From Muriicola sp041358175 (GTDB lineage: Bacteria > Bacteroidota > Bacteroidia > Flavobacteriales > Flavobacteriaceae), in assembly GCF_041358175.1 (NCBI RefSeq), contig NZ_JBGKBE010000012.1, positions 17,321-81,320 of the forward strand: DNA of 64,000 bases. Reading direction: 5' to 3'. The notes beneath the pieces were generated by a model that was given only the letters and a program-made list of their open reading frames with translations, was not told the origin of the DNA and did not search any database. The position numbers and the translations under genes are program-made. Positions within the stretch are counted from its first letter, which is position 1. Each line of letters begins with the position of its first letter. Of the stretch, positions 1 to 8,516 are shown piece by piece.

Positions 1-1112
1 ATTCCCTGCTCTTTTTGTTCCCCGTGTTTGTATTTAAAATGTGCGGCATATCCCTTTTCGGCGATTTCATGCATCCGCTCACTGCGGATCTGGACCTCTA
101 CCCATTTCCCCTGAGGCCCCATAACCGTAATATGCAGGGCTTCGTACCCGGTCGACTTAGGAGAGGAGATCCAATCGCGTAATCGAATTGGATTGGGCGT
201 AAAGTGGTCAGTAACAATGGAATAAATTTTCCAGGCAAGGAACTTTTCATTCTTTTTATCCGACTTATAGATGATTCTGATGGCGAATTTGTCATAGATT
301 TCATCATAGGAGACATTTTGGGCATTCATCTTCTTCCGTATTGAGAAGATGGATTTCATCCGGCCCTTAATAGTGTATTTGAGTTTTTCCTTGTCGAGAG
401 AGTCGCGTATGACGGCAGAAAAGTCTTCAATATATTTCAATTGCTCTTCCTTAGTCTCTTCAATCTTGCTCTGTATGTCGTGGTATACCTCGGGTTCTGT
501 ATATTTCAAACTGAGGTCTTCCAATTCGGTCTTTATGTTGTACAGGCCTATCCTGTGTGCCAGAGGGGCATAAATGTAGAGGGTTTCCGATGCCAGCTTT
601 ACCTGCTTGTCTTCAGGCATGGCATCCATGGTAAGCATATTGTGGTACCGGTCTGCGATCTTGATGATAATTACCCTGACATCATCGTGGAGGGTAAGGA
701 GCATCTTCCGAAAGTTTTCGGCCTGCTGGGAAATATTGGTGTCTTTCTTTAAATGAGCAATTTTGGTAAGGCCATCAACGATCCGTGCTACTGTTTCCCC
801 GAAAAGGCGTTCTATATCATCCAGGGTGTATTCGGTATCTTCCACCACATCGTGAAGCAGGGCTGAGGCAATAGAAACCGCATCCAGTCCAATTTCCGAA
901 GCCACAATTTTTGCGACGGCAATAGGATGGAATACATAGGCCTCCCCTGATTTTCTGCGTTGGTTTTTATGGGCATCTACAGCCACATCAAATGCAGAGC
1001 GGATCAGTTTTTTATCCTCAGGGGTAAGGGTCTGATAGCTAATACGAAGCAATTCCTTGTATTGCCTGGCGATTTCGCGATTTTCCTTATCGATTACAGT
1101 ATCACTCCTCAT
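1..1112 (-). CDS. RelA/SpoT family (p)ppGpp synthetase/hydrolase, partial (N-terminal 370 codons)
   Basis: Translating the minus strand from the ATG at 1112 gives an open frame that runs off the window edge, so the C-terminal TGS/ACT regulatory part is missing here. The N-terminal HD hydrolase domain is clear: RRKSGE near residues 52-57, FHPIAVA just after, and the metal-binding HD of LLHDVVEDT at residues 87-88. The synthetase domain follows, with YDEIYDKFAIRIIY and the GYEALHITV / VEVQIRS motifs near residues 310-350. The family makes and degrades the stringent-response alarmone in the cytoplasm. An intact HD motif implies the hydrolase activity is present, so a bifunctional Rel/SpoT enzyme is the best call. 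It has its own promoter (1117-1147), separating it from the M48 gene upstream. Confidence 0.95.
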   Translation of the reverse strand, partial: MRSDTVIDKENREIARQYKELLRISYQTLTPEDKKLIRSAFDVAVDAHKNQRRKSGEAYVFHPIAVAKIVASEIGLDAVSIASALLHDVVEDTEYTLDDIERLFGETVARIVDGLTKIAHLKKDTNISQQAENFRKMLLTLHDDVRVIIIKIADRYHNMLTMDAMPEDKQVKLASETLYIYAPLAHRIGLYNIKTELEDLSLKYTEPEVYHDIQSKIEETKEEQLKYIEDFSAVIRDSLDKEKLKYTIKGRMKSIFSIRKKMNAQNVSYDEIYDKFAIRIIYKSDKKNEKFLAWKIYSIVTDHFTPNPIRLRDWISSPKSTGYEALHITVMGPQGKWVEVQIRSERMHEIAEKGYAAHFKYKHGEQKEQG

Positions 1113-1116
1113 ACTT

Positions 1117-1147
1117 TAAAATTACCACAATCTTTTCTAGTTAGCAA
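1117..1147 (-). promoter_or_regulatory. Predicted Bacteroidota promoter for the RelA/SpoT gene
   Basis: On the minus strand a TTG (1147-1145) is followed after 20 bases by TAATTTTA (1124-1117), matching the phylum's TTG / TAnnTTTG pattern except for the last base. Only four bases separate the -7 box from the ATG, so the transcript would start at or next to the start codon. Confidence 0.45.
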
Positions 1148-1153
1148 CAAAAA

Positions 1154-2386
1154 TCATGCCCCAAGCCTGCGTACCCGGGCAACTAGCGGAGGATGGGAGT
1201 AATGCATAAATACATAGGCAGGGTGGGGTGTGAGGTTGCTGAGGTTATTGCGGGACAATTTCTTCAGTGAATCGATAAGAGGTTGTGCTGCAAGGGTTTC
1301 TTTGGCAAAATGGTCTGCCTGGTATTCGAATTGTCTGGACATATAATTCATGGCAAGGCCCGTCAGTTGCGAAACCGGGCTATACAGCAGACCGAAGCCG
1401 ATCAGGGCCGCGTGAAAACTGGGTATTTCCACCCCAATAGCTTTTGACACTTCCGGATTATTGATAAATAAGGACAACAGAAAAAGGGTGAATCCCGTAA
1501 GCAATAAGGATACTGTTAAGTTGGCAATAATATGACGACGTTTGTAATGCCCTACTTCGTGCGCCAGAACGGCAACAATCTCCTCTTCCTCCAGGTCATT
1601 GATAAGTGTATCGTAGAGGGTTACCCTTTTCTCCTTGCCAAATCCGGAGAAGTAAGCATTGGCCTTGGTTGATCGCTTAGAACCATCTATGACGAAAATG
1701 TTTTTCAACTCGAAGCCCACTTTTTGTGCATAGGCCTGGATCTTTTCTTTAAGACTGCCTTCTTCCAGAGGGGTTTGCTTATTAAACAAGGGTACTATAA
1801 GTCGGCTGTAAAACAGGTTCATAAATACAGTGAACACAGCGATGAGGCCCCAGGCATAAAGCCAGAAATCTGAACCTGCCCATTGGAAGAACCAGATGAC
1901 TACAGAGAGTATCCCGCCACCCAGTATGGCCAGCATCATCCAGCCTTTGACCTTATCGAGAAAGAAGAGTTTTTTTGTCGTTTTATTAAAACCGAATTTC
2001 TCTTCAATTACAAAGGTTTTGTAATAGGAGAAGGGAGTCATCAGCAAGTCGCTTCCCAGCATAATAAATCCAAAAAAAAGCAGGGCCATGCCAATAGGGT
2101 GATCGGTTATTCCCCTCACAACCTGATCTACCCATTGAAAGCCGCCGAATGTCAGGAAACACAAAATGACCACCAGGGAAAAGCTCGATGTCAGTAAACC
2201 AAAATTGTAATTCGTTTTCTTATAGGCTTGTGACCTGGCGTATTCCTTTGCGTCATAAACATCTTCAAGTTCGGGAGGTACAGGCTTTGAAAAGCTCTTT
2301 GCATTCAGGTAATCCAGCACCGTTTCGATAAGAAACTCAAGAATAAGAATAGCAAGGATCAGGTAAAAAAGTGTAGTACTGCTCAT
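1154..2386 (-). CDS. M48 family (Ste24-like) membrane metallopeptidase
   Basis: This 410-residue protein has several hydrophobic segments in its N-terminal half (about residues 2-24, 63-85, 96-115, 150-170, 176-195) and two more after the active site. The zinc motif HEVGH lies at residues 276-280, inside AVLAHEVGHYKRRH. The downstream third ligand is in FEYQADHFA near residue 354. Both motifs and the length match Ste24/CAAX-type M48B peptidases, which cleave within or at the membrane. The bacterial substrate is unknown. It lies 15 bases downstream of the SpoU methyltransferase and is probably cotranscribed with it. Confidence 0.9.
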   Translation of the reverse strand: MSSTTLFYLILAILILEFLIETVLDYLNAKSFSKPVPPELEDVYDAKEYARSQAYKKTNYNFGLLTSSFSLVVILCFLTFGGFQWVDQVVRGITDHPIGMALLFFGFIMLGSDLLMTPFSYYKTFVIEEKFGFNKTTKKLFFLDKVKGWMMLAILGGGILSVVIWFFQWAGSDFWLYAWGLIAVFTVFMNLFYSRLIVPLFNKQTPLEEGSLKEKIQAYAQKVGFELKNIFVIDGSKRSTKANAYFSGFGKEKRVTLYDTLINDLEEEEIVAVLAHEVGHYKRRHIIANLTVSLLLTGFTLFLLSLFINNPEVSKAIGVEIPSFHAALIGFGLLYSPVSQLTGLAMNYMSRQFEYQADHFAKETLAAQPLIDSLKKLSRNNLSNLTPHPAYVFMHYSHPPLVARVRRLGA

Positions 2387-2401
2387 AAGGAAAAGAAAGG
2401 A

Positions 2402-3217
2402 TTAGCTTAATTGCTCGAGACGTTGTCTTTTGGCCTCAAAGATAAGAATTGCGGCAGAGACCGATACATTCATCGAATCGATCTGTCCTTCCATAGGGAT
2501 CACCACCCGCGCATCAGCATTATCAACCCAGGTTTCTGTAAGTCCGCTTGCCTCAGTACCCACTGCAATTGCACATCCGCCGGAATAATCTGCACGGGTA
2601 TACGGCACTGCATTTGTAAGAGTTGCCGAATAGATACGGATACGCTTTGCTTTTAAAAAGGCAATAATTTCTTCACTGCTGCCAACGGCAATGGGAACAG
2701 TAAAAATGCATCCTACACTCGACCTGATCGTATTGGGATTATAAAGGTCACTTTTCGGATTTGCGATCAGGACGGCATCGAGATTTGCTGCATCTGCCGT
2801 ACGCAACAAAGCTCCGAGATTTCCAGGTTTTTCAGGTGCCTCAGCAACAAGGATTAATGGCTTTTCAGCTAATGACAGATTCTTAAGATGATGCGATTTC
2901 ACCTCGGCAACAGCGAGAATACCCTCTGTTTTCTCCCTGTAAGCCAGCCTTTGGTATACTTCCTTGGAAAGGGTGATGAACTCAGGTTGAGGGTTTGCAC
3001 TTTTCATTAATTCAAAGGCTTGTTCCACAGAAATTAAATCGGGATAAATCAACACTGTCTTTATGCTGTAACCTCCTTTCAGGGCCATTTCTAGTTCCCG
3101 CTGGCCCTCTACCACGAACAATCCGCTGGTCTTCCGGCCTTTTTTCTTTTCTTTGAGATTAATGATCTTCCTAACAAGTGAATTCTGGAGACTTGTAATC
3201 TGTTTAACGCTCTGCAT
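2402..3217 (-). CDS. TrmH/SpoU family RNA 2'-O-methyltransferase
   Basis: The 271-residue product has a SpoU substrate-binding N-terminal part (SLQNSLVRKIINLKEKKKGR, residues about 9-28) and a C-terminal SPOUT knot. Motif 1 is EAPEKPGNLGALLRTADAAN around residues 127-146; motifs 2 and 3 are seen as IAVGTEASGLTETW and VIPMEGQIDSMNVSVSAAI. The family uses S-adenosylmethionine to methylate a ribose in rRNA or tRNA. RNA target cannot be told from sequence. The ATG at 3217 follows a strong promoter by only five bases. The M48 peptidase gene follows closely on the same strand. Confidence 0.9.
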   Translation of the reverse strand: MQSVKQITSLQNSLVRKIINLKEKKKGRKTSGLFVVEGQRELEMALKGGYSIKTVLIYPDLISVEQAFELMKSANPQPEFITLSKEVYQRLAYREKTEGILAVAEVKSHHLKNLSLAEKPLILVAEAPEKPGNLGALLRTADAANLDAVLIANPKSDLYNPNTIRSSVGCIFTVPIAVGSSEEIIAFLKAKRIRIYSATLTNAVPYTRADYSGGCAIAVGTEASGLTETWVDNADARVVIPMEGQIDSMNVSVSAAILIFEAKRQRLEQLS

Positions 3218-3222
3218 AAAGA

Positions 3223-3255
3223 CAAAAATAGGGCAATCTGTAAACTTTCTGACAA
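3223..3255 (-). promoter_or_regulatory. Predicted promoter for the SpoU methyltransferase - M48 operon
   Basis: A TTG (3255-3253), 22 bases, then a perfect TAnnTTTG box, TATTTTTG (3230-3223). The box ends five bases before the ATG at 3217, suggesting a leaderless or near-leaderless transcript. Confidence 0.6.
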
Positions 3256-3291
3256 CAAGCCGACAGAGGAGGAGTAAATTAATTCTGAATT

Positions 3292-4104
3292 ATGCGAAAT
3301 ATACCCTTTTTCCTTTTAGTCCTGGTTATGGTAAGTTGTAAAGACTCGTCACAACAAAAATCGGAAACAGAAACCGATGTCGTACAGATCACGGCTGAAA
3401 AAGAAAAATATCCACCGGCAATGAGCAAGGTCTTTGAAGCTCACGGCGGTCTGGCCTTATGGCGAAAACAGAAACACTTATCCTATGAGATGCCCAAAAA
3501 ATCAGGTCTTGAGAAACACACCATAGACCTCTATTCCAGAAAGGATGTTGTTGAAACAGCTGATTTCTCAATGGGTTTCGACGGAACAGATGTCTGGCTC
3601 TCCGATCCGGAAGGAAAATACAAGGGAGATCCTGTATTCTACCACAACCTGATGTTTTATTTCTATGCGATGCCTTTTGTCCTGGCCGATGACGGGATTG
3701 AGTATTTCGAAACAGAACCCATTGTCTACGACGGGATTTCATACCCAGGCATAGGAATTCGATACGAGGCAGGGATCGGGACCAGCCCTGAAGACGAGTA
3801 CTATCTTCATTACGAGCCGGAAACCCACCAAATGGCCTGGCTGGGATATACGGTTACCTACAGAACAGGTAAACCATCTGACGATGTTCACTGGATCAGG
3901 TACGATGACTGGATGGAGGTGTCTGATATCCTCCTGCCAAAATCAATGACCTGGCATAAGGTAGAGGAGGGCAAAATAGGTGAGCCCAGAAATACGGTTC
4001 CTTTCCAAAATGTTGAAATCAGCGAGAAGGCTGTTGCTGAGGAGGTATTCGCCAAACCTGAAAATGCAGAGATCAGGAAGCCGGTAAATACAAGTCAGCA
4101 GTAA
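3292..4104 (+). CDS. DUF6503-type lipoprotein of unknown function
   Basis: This 270-residue protein begins with a lipoprotein signal peptide (MRNIPFFLLVLVMVSC, Cys 16), so it is expected to be anchored in the periplasm or outer membrane. After the signal comes a charged linker and then AHGGLALWRKQKHLSYE (about residues 50-66), which I associate with the Bacteroidota DUF6503 family; the remainder is a single soluble domain rich in aromatic beta-strand segments. No catalytic motif is seen. The start is supported by a purine-rich stretch (GAGGAGGAG) a few bases upstream. It is transcribed alone and ends in a bidirectional terminator shared with the convergent amidohydrolase gene. Confidence 0.75.
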   Translation: MRNIPFFLLVLVMVSCKDSSQQKSETETDVVQITAEKEKYPPAMSKVFEAHGGLALWRKQKHLSYEMPKKSGLEKHTIDLYSRKDVVETADFSMGFDGTDVWLSDPEGKYKGDPVFYHNLMFYFYAMPFVLADDGIEYFETEPIVYDGISYPGIGIRYEAGIGTSPEDEYYLHYEPETHQMAWLGYTVTYRTGKPSDDVHWIRYDDWMEVSDILLPKSMTWHKVEEGKIGEPRNTVPFQNVEISEKAVAEEVFAKPENAEIRKPVNTSQQ

Positions 4105-4110
4105 AAAATA

Positions 4111-4135
4111 AAGGGGCGATTTCGCCCCTTTTTAT
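4111..4135. terminator. Bidirectional rho-independent terminator
   Basis: A hairpin with arms AAGGGGCG (4111-4118) and CGCCCCTT (4123-4130) around the loop ATTT is followed by a T run on the plus strand and preceded by an A run. It lies between two converging genes (stops at 4104 and 4138) and can serve both. Confidence 0.85.
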
Positions 4136-4137
4136 AT

Positions 4138-5427
4138 TTATTGACCACTGTATTTTCCCATATACCGTTGCCATAATTCGGTCTGATGGGTCTCCAGCGA
4201 GAGTTCCCGACCATCGATAAATGCATGGGTGAGTTGATTTCCCCTCATATCCAGGGCATCCCCTTCAGAAATAAATAAAGTAGCGCTCTTTCCAACAGCC
4301 AGGGTGCCGTAGCTATCATCGATCCCCAGGATTTTAGCAGTATTCCCGCTGATCAGCTGCAGGGCAACTTCCTTATCTAATCCCTGGCCAACAATCTGAC
4401 CGGCATAGAAAGGCAGATTCCTTGTCTGGAAATTGGAAGCTTCAGCATTCTGTAAACCAACAAGTAATCCAGCGTCTACTAGCATCTTGGGTAATTTGTA
4501 TGTAAGGTCGTAATCATCATCGTCAAATTCGGGCAGACTATGAGTGAAATTTACAAGAACAGGGACATTGTTTGTCTTTAAAAAATCGGTAATCCTGTGA
4601 GCGTGATATCCTCCCACCAGAACCAGATGAGTAATACCGGTTTCTTTCAGGGCTGTTACCGCATCTACGATTTGTTTTTCATCCTGGGCGTAGACGTATA
4701 GTCGTTTGCTGCCGTCGAATAAACCCTGGGAAGCTTCAAAGGCAGGATTGAGGCTTTCCGCTTTCCCTTTCCCGTATACCCGGGCATTTTTTAAGAAGGT
4801 AAGCACTTCTTCTACCTGTTCTTTATATTCCTTATTGGGTTGATAACCCCTTGGCTCTCCCATCCACCAGCGGCCACGCCTGAAGGTATTCGGCCAGTTT
4901 AAATGGATCCCGTCATCGACTTTCACAGCCGCATCTTCCCAGTTCCAGGCATCGAATTGCACTATGGATGAGGTTCCGGAAATTCGGCCACCCTTAGGAG
5001 TTGCCTGACCCAGAAGAACGCCGTTGGGCCTCATGCTTTCCACTACTTTCGATTCTGCATTATAGGCAATCAGGCTGCGTACATGAGGGATAATCCCACC
5101 AATTTCATCCTGGTCATTACTGGCCCTGACCGCATTCACCTCGATTAGACCCAAAGATTTGCCCGGAGCGATGAACCCCGGATAAAGATGTTTACCCCTC
5201 GCATCGATTACTTTACCCTGAGGGGCAATATTTGCTCCTAAAGCAGTGATCTTTCCCTGCTCAAAAATTACGGTACAATTCTCTACTACAGTCCCATCCC
5301 CGATATGGGCCGTTGCCCCGGTGATCGATATGGTTTCTGCCTGGGCTGGGGCAGGAGTTTGCTGTGCCAGTCCGCTTTGATAAAACCCTGTCAACAGGGC
5401 TATGATGATATATACTGATTTTTTCAT
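4138..5427 (-). CDS. Secreted amidohydrolase-like protein, probably without catalytic metal site
   Basis: I start this gene at the ATG at 5427 (429 residues), because that Met opens a good signal peptide (MKKSVYIIIALLTGFYQSGLAQQ); the longer open frame overlaps the upstream gene. The fold looks like the amidohydrolase/imidazolonepropionase superfamily: an N-terminal beta part (ITGATAHIGDGTVVENCTVI) and the C-terminal strand pattern of GTLAVGKSATLFISEGDAL. At the usual HxH position (GKxxxPGxIDxHxH) it reads GKHLYPGFIAPGKSLG, so the first two metal-binding histidines are absent. It begins ten bases after its larger partner's stop codon and is surely cotranscribed. I infer a partner or structural subunit rather than an enzyme. 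Confidence 0.8.
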   Translation of the reverse strand: MKKSVYIIIALLTGFYQSGLAQQTPAPAQAETISITGATAHIGDGTVVENCTVIFEQGKITALGANIAPQGKVIDARGKHLYPGFIAPGKSLGLIEVNAVRASNDQDEIGGIIPHVRSLIAYNAESKVVESMRPNGVLLGQATPKGGRISGTSSIVQFDAWNWEDAAVKVDDGIHLNWPNTFRRGRWWMGEPRGYQPNKEYKEQVEEVLTFLKNARVYGKGKAESLNPAFEASQGLFDGSKRLYVYAQDEKQIVDAVTALKETGITHLVLVGGYHAHRITDFLKTNNVPVLVNFTHSLPEFDDDDYDLTYKLPKMLVDAGLLVGLQNAEASNFQTRNLPFYAGQIVGQGLDKEVALQLISGNTAKILGIDDSYGTLAVGKSATLFISEGDALDMRGNQLTHAFIDGRELSLETHQTELWQRYMGKYSGQ

Positions 5428-5437
5428 GTTCCTGATT

Positions 5438-8392
5438 TTATAAGCTTTCACAATTAAATCTTTCTTTTTTACGTTGGGCAGGTCCTTGCATTTTACCTCC
5501 TCCGTCTTTTTCATCGAGCATCATCCTTACCAGTTCGCTACGTTCTTTTTTTACAGCTTCCCTCAGGGCCTTGTCCTCCTCAAGATCGAAATAGGTTGTT
5601 CCCTGGATGATCGTTTTTTCGGCCTTGGCATAAACCGAAAGCGGATGTGCATTCCAAAGTACCAGATCGGCTTCCTTTCCTTCTTTGATGCTACCTACAC
5701 GATCGTCGATATGTAAAAGTTTTGCAGGATTGATAGTCACTGTTTTCCAGGCTTCTTCTTCAGACATCCCGCCGTATTTAACCGTTTTTGCAGCCTCCTG
5801 GTTCAATCGTCTCGACATTTCCGCATCGTCACTGTTAATTGCAACAGTTACGCCCTGACTAGCCATAATGGCGGCATTGTAGGGGATGGCATCATTTACC
5901 TCATATTTGTATGCCCACCAGTCACTGAATGTAGAACCGCCTACGCCGTGTTCGGCCATTTTATCTGCAACTTTATAGCCTTCCAGAATATGGGTAAAGG
6001 TGTTTACCCTGAAATTGAACTTCTCGGCTACTTTCATCAGCATATTAATCTCACTTTGAACATAGGAATGGCAACTGATAAAGCGTTCCCCATTAAGTAT
6101 CTCGGCCAGGACTTCCATTTCTTCGTCATAGCGGTAAGGTTTCCCACTTTTCTTCAAAGCATCGTATTCTTTAGCACGCTGGAAATAATTGACAAAGACC
6201 TGTTCCACACCCATACGGGTTTGTGGAAAGCGATTAAAGCTGTTCCAGTTACTTTGCTTCACATTTTCACCCAGGGCAAACTTGATAAACTTAGGAGAAT
6301 TCTCAAATATGAGTTTATCTGCCGATTCTCCCCATTTTAGTCTGAGAATAGCCGATCGACCTCCAATAGGGTTGGCGGAGCCATGCAGTAATTGTACTGT
6401 AGTTACCCCTCCGGCAAGATTGCGGTAGAGGTCCATATCAGTAGGATCTACTACATCTGTCAATTTCACTTCAGCGGAAGAATTTTGCCCGGCCTCATTG
6501 ATCGCAAGACCTGCGATATGACTGTGTTCGTCAATGACCCCTGCTGTGAGGTGTTTCCCACTGGCATCAATTACCCTGGCATTTCCTGCATTCAGGTTTT
6601 TTCCAATACGGGATATTTTCCCATTCCTTACCAGGACATCTGTGTTTTCAAGTACACCAGCCGCTTCACTAGTCCATACCGTAGCATTCCTGAACAACAT
6701 ATCCTGAGCTGTCTTCTTTTTAGTATAACCATAGCCCACATTGGGAAATTTTACCGGCATAATTGTCGGAGTTTTTGAATCTCCGCCCTTTTTTTCTGCT
6801 GAGTCTGGGGGTCCTTCCTTCCGAACTGCCGTAAACCTCGAGTCGCCCCCATCTGGAAGCAGAAGCTTACCGCTGAGGTTATCACTATCCGGACTTATTC
6901 TCGCAGTCATTCGGTACGTATTCCGATCGGAGGTCGTAACCGACATCGTAACCCAGTCCGCGTCGTAGCTCAGTTTGGAAGCCAGCTTAATCGTGTCCTG
7001 TTTTACTTCTGCTTTAGGCTTTGAAACTTCTCCTGTTATATCCAGATCATAGGTGGTTGCTCCCAGCCTCAGATCATATTTTCCACGGATATCTTTCTGA
7101 TCCATGGCATTAATAATGTTTTTCTGTCCCTGGACCCAGTTCTCATAGAGGGTGGTTTCTTTGTCGAAAACATCCCCCGAGGTGATCAGGAAATTGGCAT
7201 ATCGCCCCGGCTGCAGTGTTCCAATAAGATCAGTTTTACCTAAAAGTGTGGCCGGTGCCAGGGTAAGGGCTTCAAGAGCCTTGGCTTCAGATAAACCGTA
7301 TTCGATTGCCTTACCGATTTTTTCTTTCAGGGCTGAAGGACTTTTCAGCTCGTGAAGGGTAAAACTAAAGGATACACCATTATCAGCCAGGACCTTCGGA
7401 TTGGATGGAGCCTGGTTCCAGAATCTCATATCTTTCAGTGAGACATAATCTGCCTGAAACGGATCCGACACATCATATGCGTCAGGAAAATTTACCGGAA
7501 TAATCAATTTAGCGTTGGCCGATTTGATTTCGTCGATAAGTTCAAATTCATTTCCTCCACCTAGGATCGCATATTGAATACCAAAGGCATCTCCTATTTT
7601 ATCTGCTCTAAGAATGTTTCCGGCATTGCCAGCCTCAAATACCTGCACCATGCTTCTGTTCTCCAGCAGGGCTTCGAGCGACCTGTCTTTTGTATCTACC
7701 ATCCCTTTTGAGTACCAGGAAGCATCGTTGTACATCTGACGTAGTAGAGCCATTGCACCCATGAGAGAGGTAGGGTACGACTGACGCTTTATGACACTTT
7801 TGTCGAAAGAGAAGTACTGTGCCGAATTGTCATCAACAATTCTCTCAGCCTCATTAGCTTCAGATTTAAGTGCCACTAAAACACCTGTTCCTCTGGCAAT
7901 TCCATCCTGAATATGGGAGTTTACTACACCGAATCCTGCCTCGCGTAGCGATTTGGCGCTTTTATCATCGTATTTATACGAATTGATCGCGTCTGTTTCC
8001 GGCATGATATGGTCATTCCAGTAGAATCCTTCGCGAGTAGGATCATACTGTGGTGATCGACCACCCCCTGAAGGTCTTTTCGGTTGCTCAACCCCAAATT
8101 TGGAATACACATCAATAAAGGAAGGGTATATACTCTTTCCTTTAAGATCAACCTGTACGCTATTGGGTGGGATGCTTACGGATGTGCCGGCAGATACTAC
8201 TTTCCCGTCTTTGATGAGGAGTACCCCATTCTCAATAATTTGGGTGGGGGTCACATAGATCCGGGCATTTGTTAGGGCCGTGTAATTATTGTTTTCTGCT
8301 TTAACCCCGTCATTTTTGGGGAAGTAATCCTGTGAAGAGAGGGGTATCGCACATAAGAATGCGAAGGCCACAATCAGGTATTTTAATTTCAT
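5438..8392 (-). CDS. Secreted double-domain amidohydrolase family protein
   Basis: The 984-residue product has a signal peptide (MKLKYLIVAFAFLCAIPLSSQ) and two amidohydrolase modules. In the N-terminal module the metal motif is replaced (GKSIYPSFIDVYSKFG), so it is probably inactive. The C-terminal module, from about residue 565 (DMLFRNATVWTSEAAG), keeps GVIDEHSHIAG, later histidines in ERFISCHSY and NTFTHILEG, and an aspartate in AINSDDAEMS, so it can bind metal. Substrate is unknown; periplasmic relatives act on peptides or cyclic amides. It is the first gene of a two-gene unit with the protein encoded just downstream. Confidence 0.87.
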   Translation of the reverse strand: MKLKYLIVAFAFLCAIPLSSQDYFPKNDGVKAENNNYTALTNARIYVTPTQIIENGVLLIKDGKVVSAGTSVSIPPNSVQVDLKGKSIYPSFIDVYSKFGVEQPKRPSGGGRSPQYDPTREGFYWNDHIMPETDAINSYKYDDKSAKSLREAGFGVVNSHIQDGIARGTGVLVALKSEANEAERIVDDNSAQYFSFDKSVIKRQSYPTSLMGAMALLRQMYNDASWYSKGMVDTKDRSLEALLENRSMVQVFEAGNAGNILRADKIGDAFGIQYAILGGGNEFELIDEIKSANAKLIIPVNFPDAYDVSDPFQADYVSLKDMRFWNQAPSNPKVLADNGVSFSFTLHELKSPSALKEKIGKAIEYGLSEAKALEALTLAPATLLGKTDLIGTLQPGRYANFLITSGDVFDKETTLYENWVQGQKNIINAMDQKDIRGKYDLRLGATTYDLDITGEVSKPKAEVKQDTIKLASKLSYDADWVTMSVTTSDRNTYRMTARISPDSDNLSGKLLLPDGGDSRFTAVRKEGPPDSAEKKGGDSKTPTIMPVKFPNVGYGYTKKKTAQDMLFRNATVWTSEAAGVLENTDVLVRNGKISRIGKNLNAGNARVIDASGKHLTAGVIDEHSHIAGLAINEAGQNSSAEVKLTDVVDPTDMDLYRNLAGGVTTVQLLHGSANPIGGRSAILRLKWGESADKLIFENSPKFIKFALGENVKQSNWNSFNRFPQTRMGVEQVFVNYFQRAKEYDALKKSGKPYRYDEEMEVLAEILNGERFISCHSYVQSEINMLMKVAEKFNFRVNTFTHILEGYKVADKMAEHGVGGSTFSDWWAYKYEVNDAIPYNAAIMASQGVTVAINSDDAEMSRRLNQEAAKTVKYGGMSEEEAWKTVTINPAKLLHIDDRVGSIKEGKEADLVLWNAHPLSVYAKAEKTIIQGTTYFDLEEDKALREAVKKERSELVRMMLDEKDGGGKMQGPAQRKKERFNCESL

Positions 8393-8419
8393 AAAGGCTG
8401 AATTTTAAAGTTAGCAGCC

Positions 8420-8448
8420 TAAAAATAAACGAACTGGTTAGAACACAA
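8420..8448 (-). promoter_or_regulatory. Predicted promoter for the amidohydrolase pair
   Basis: TTG (8448-8446), 18 bases, then TATTTTTA (8427-8420), one mismatch from TAnnTTTG. It lies 27 bases upstream of the ATG at 8392. Confidence 0.5.
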
Positions 8449-8516
8449 CCTCATTCGCGCTTTTTTAACATTTGAAATGATGTATAAATTTTAAGGGTAT
8501 GTAATTGATTGCATGG

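Noticed and set aside
5427..5514. Longer start for the smaller amidohydrolase at 5514
   Set aside because: It would overlap the upstream gene by 77 bases and hide the signal peptide; the ATG at 5427 places the signal at the N-terminus.
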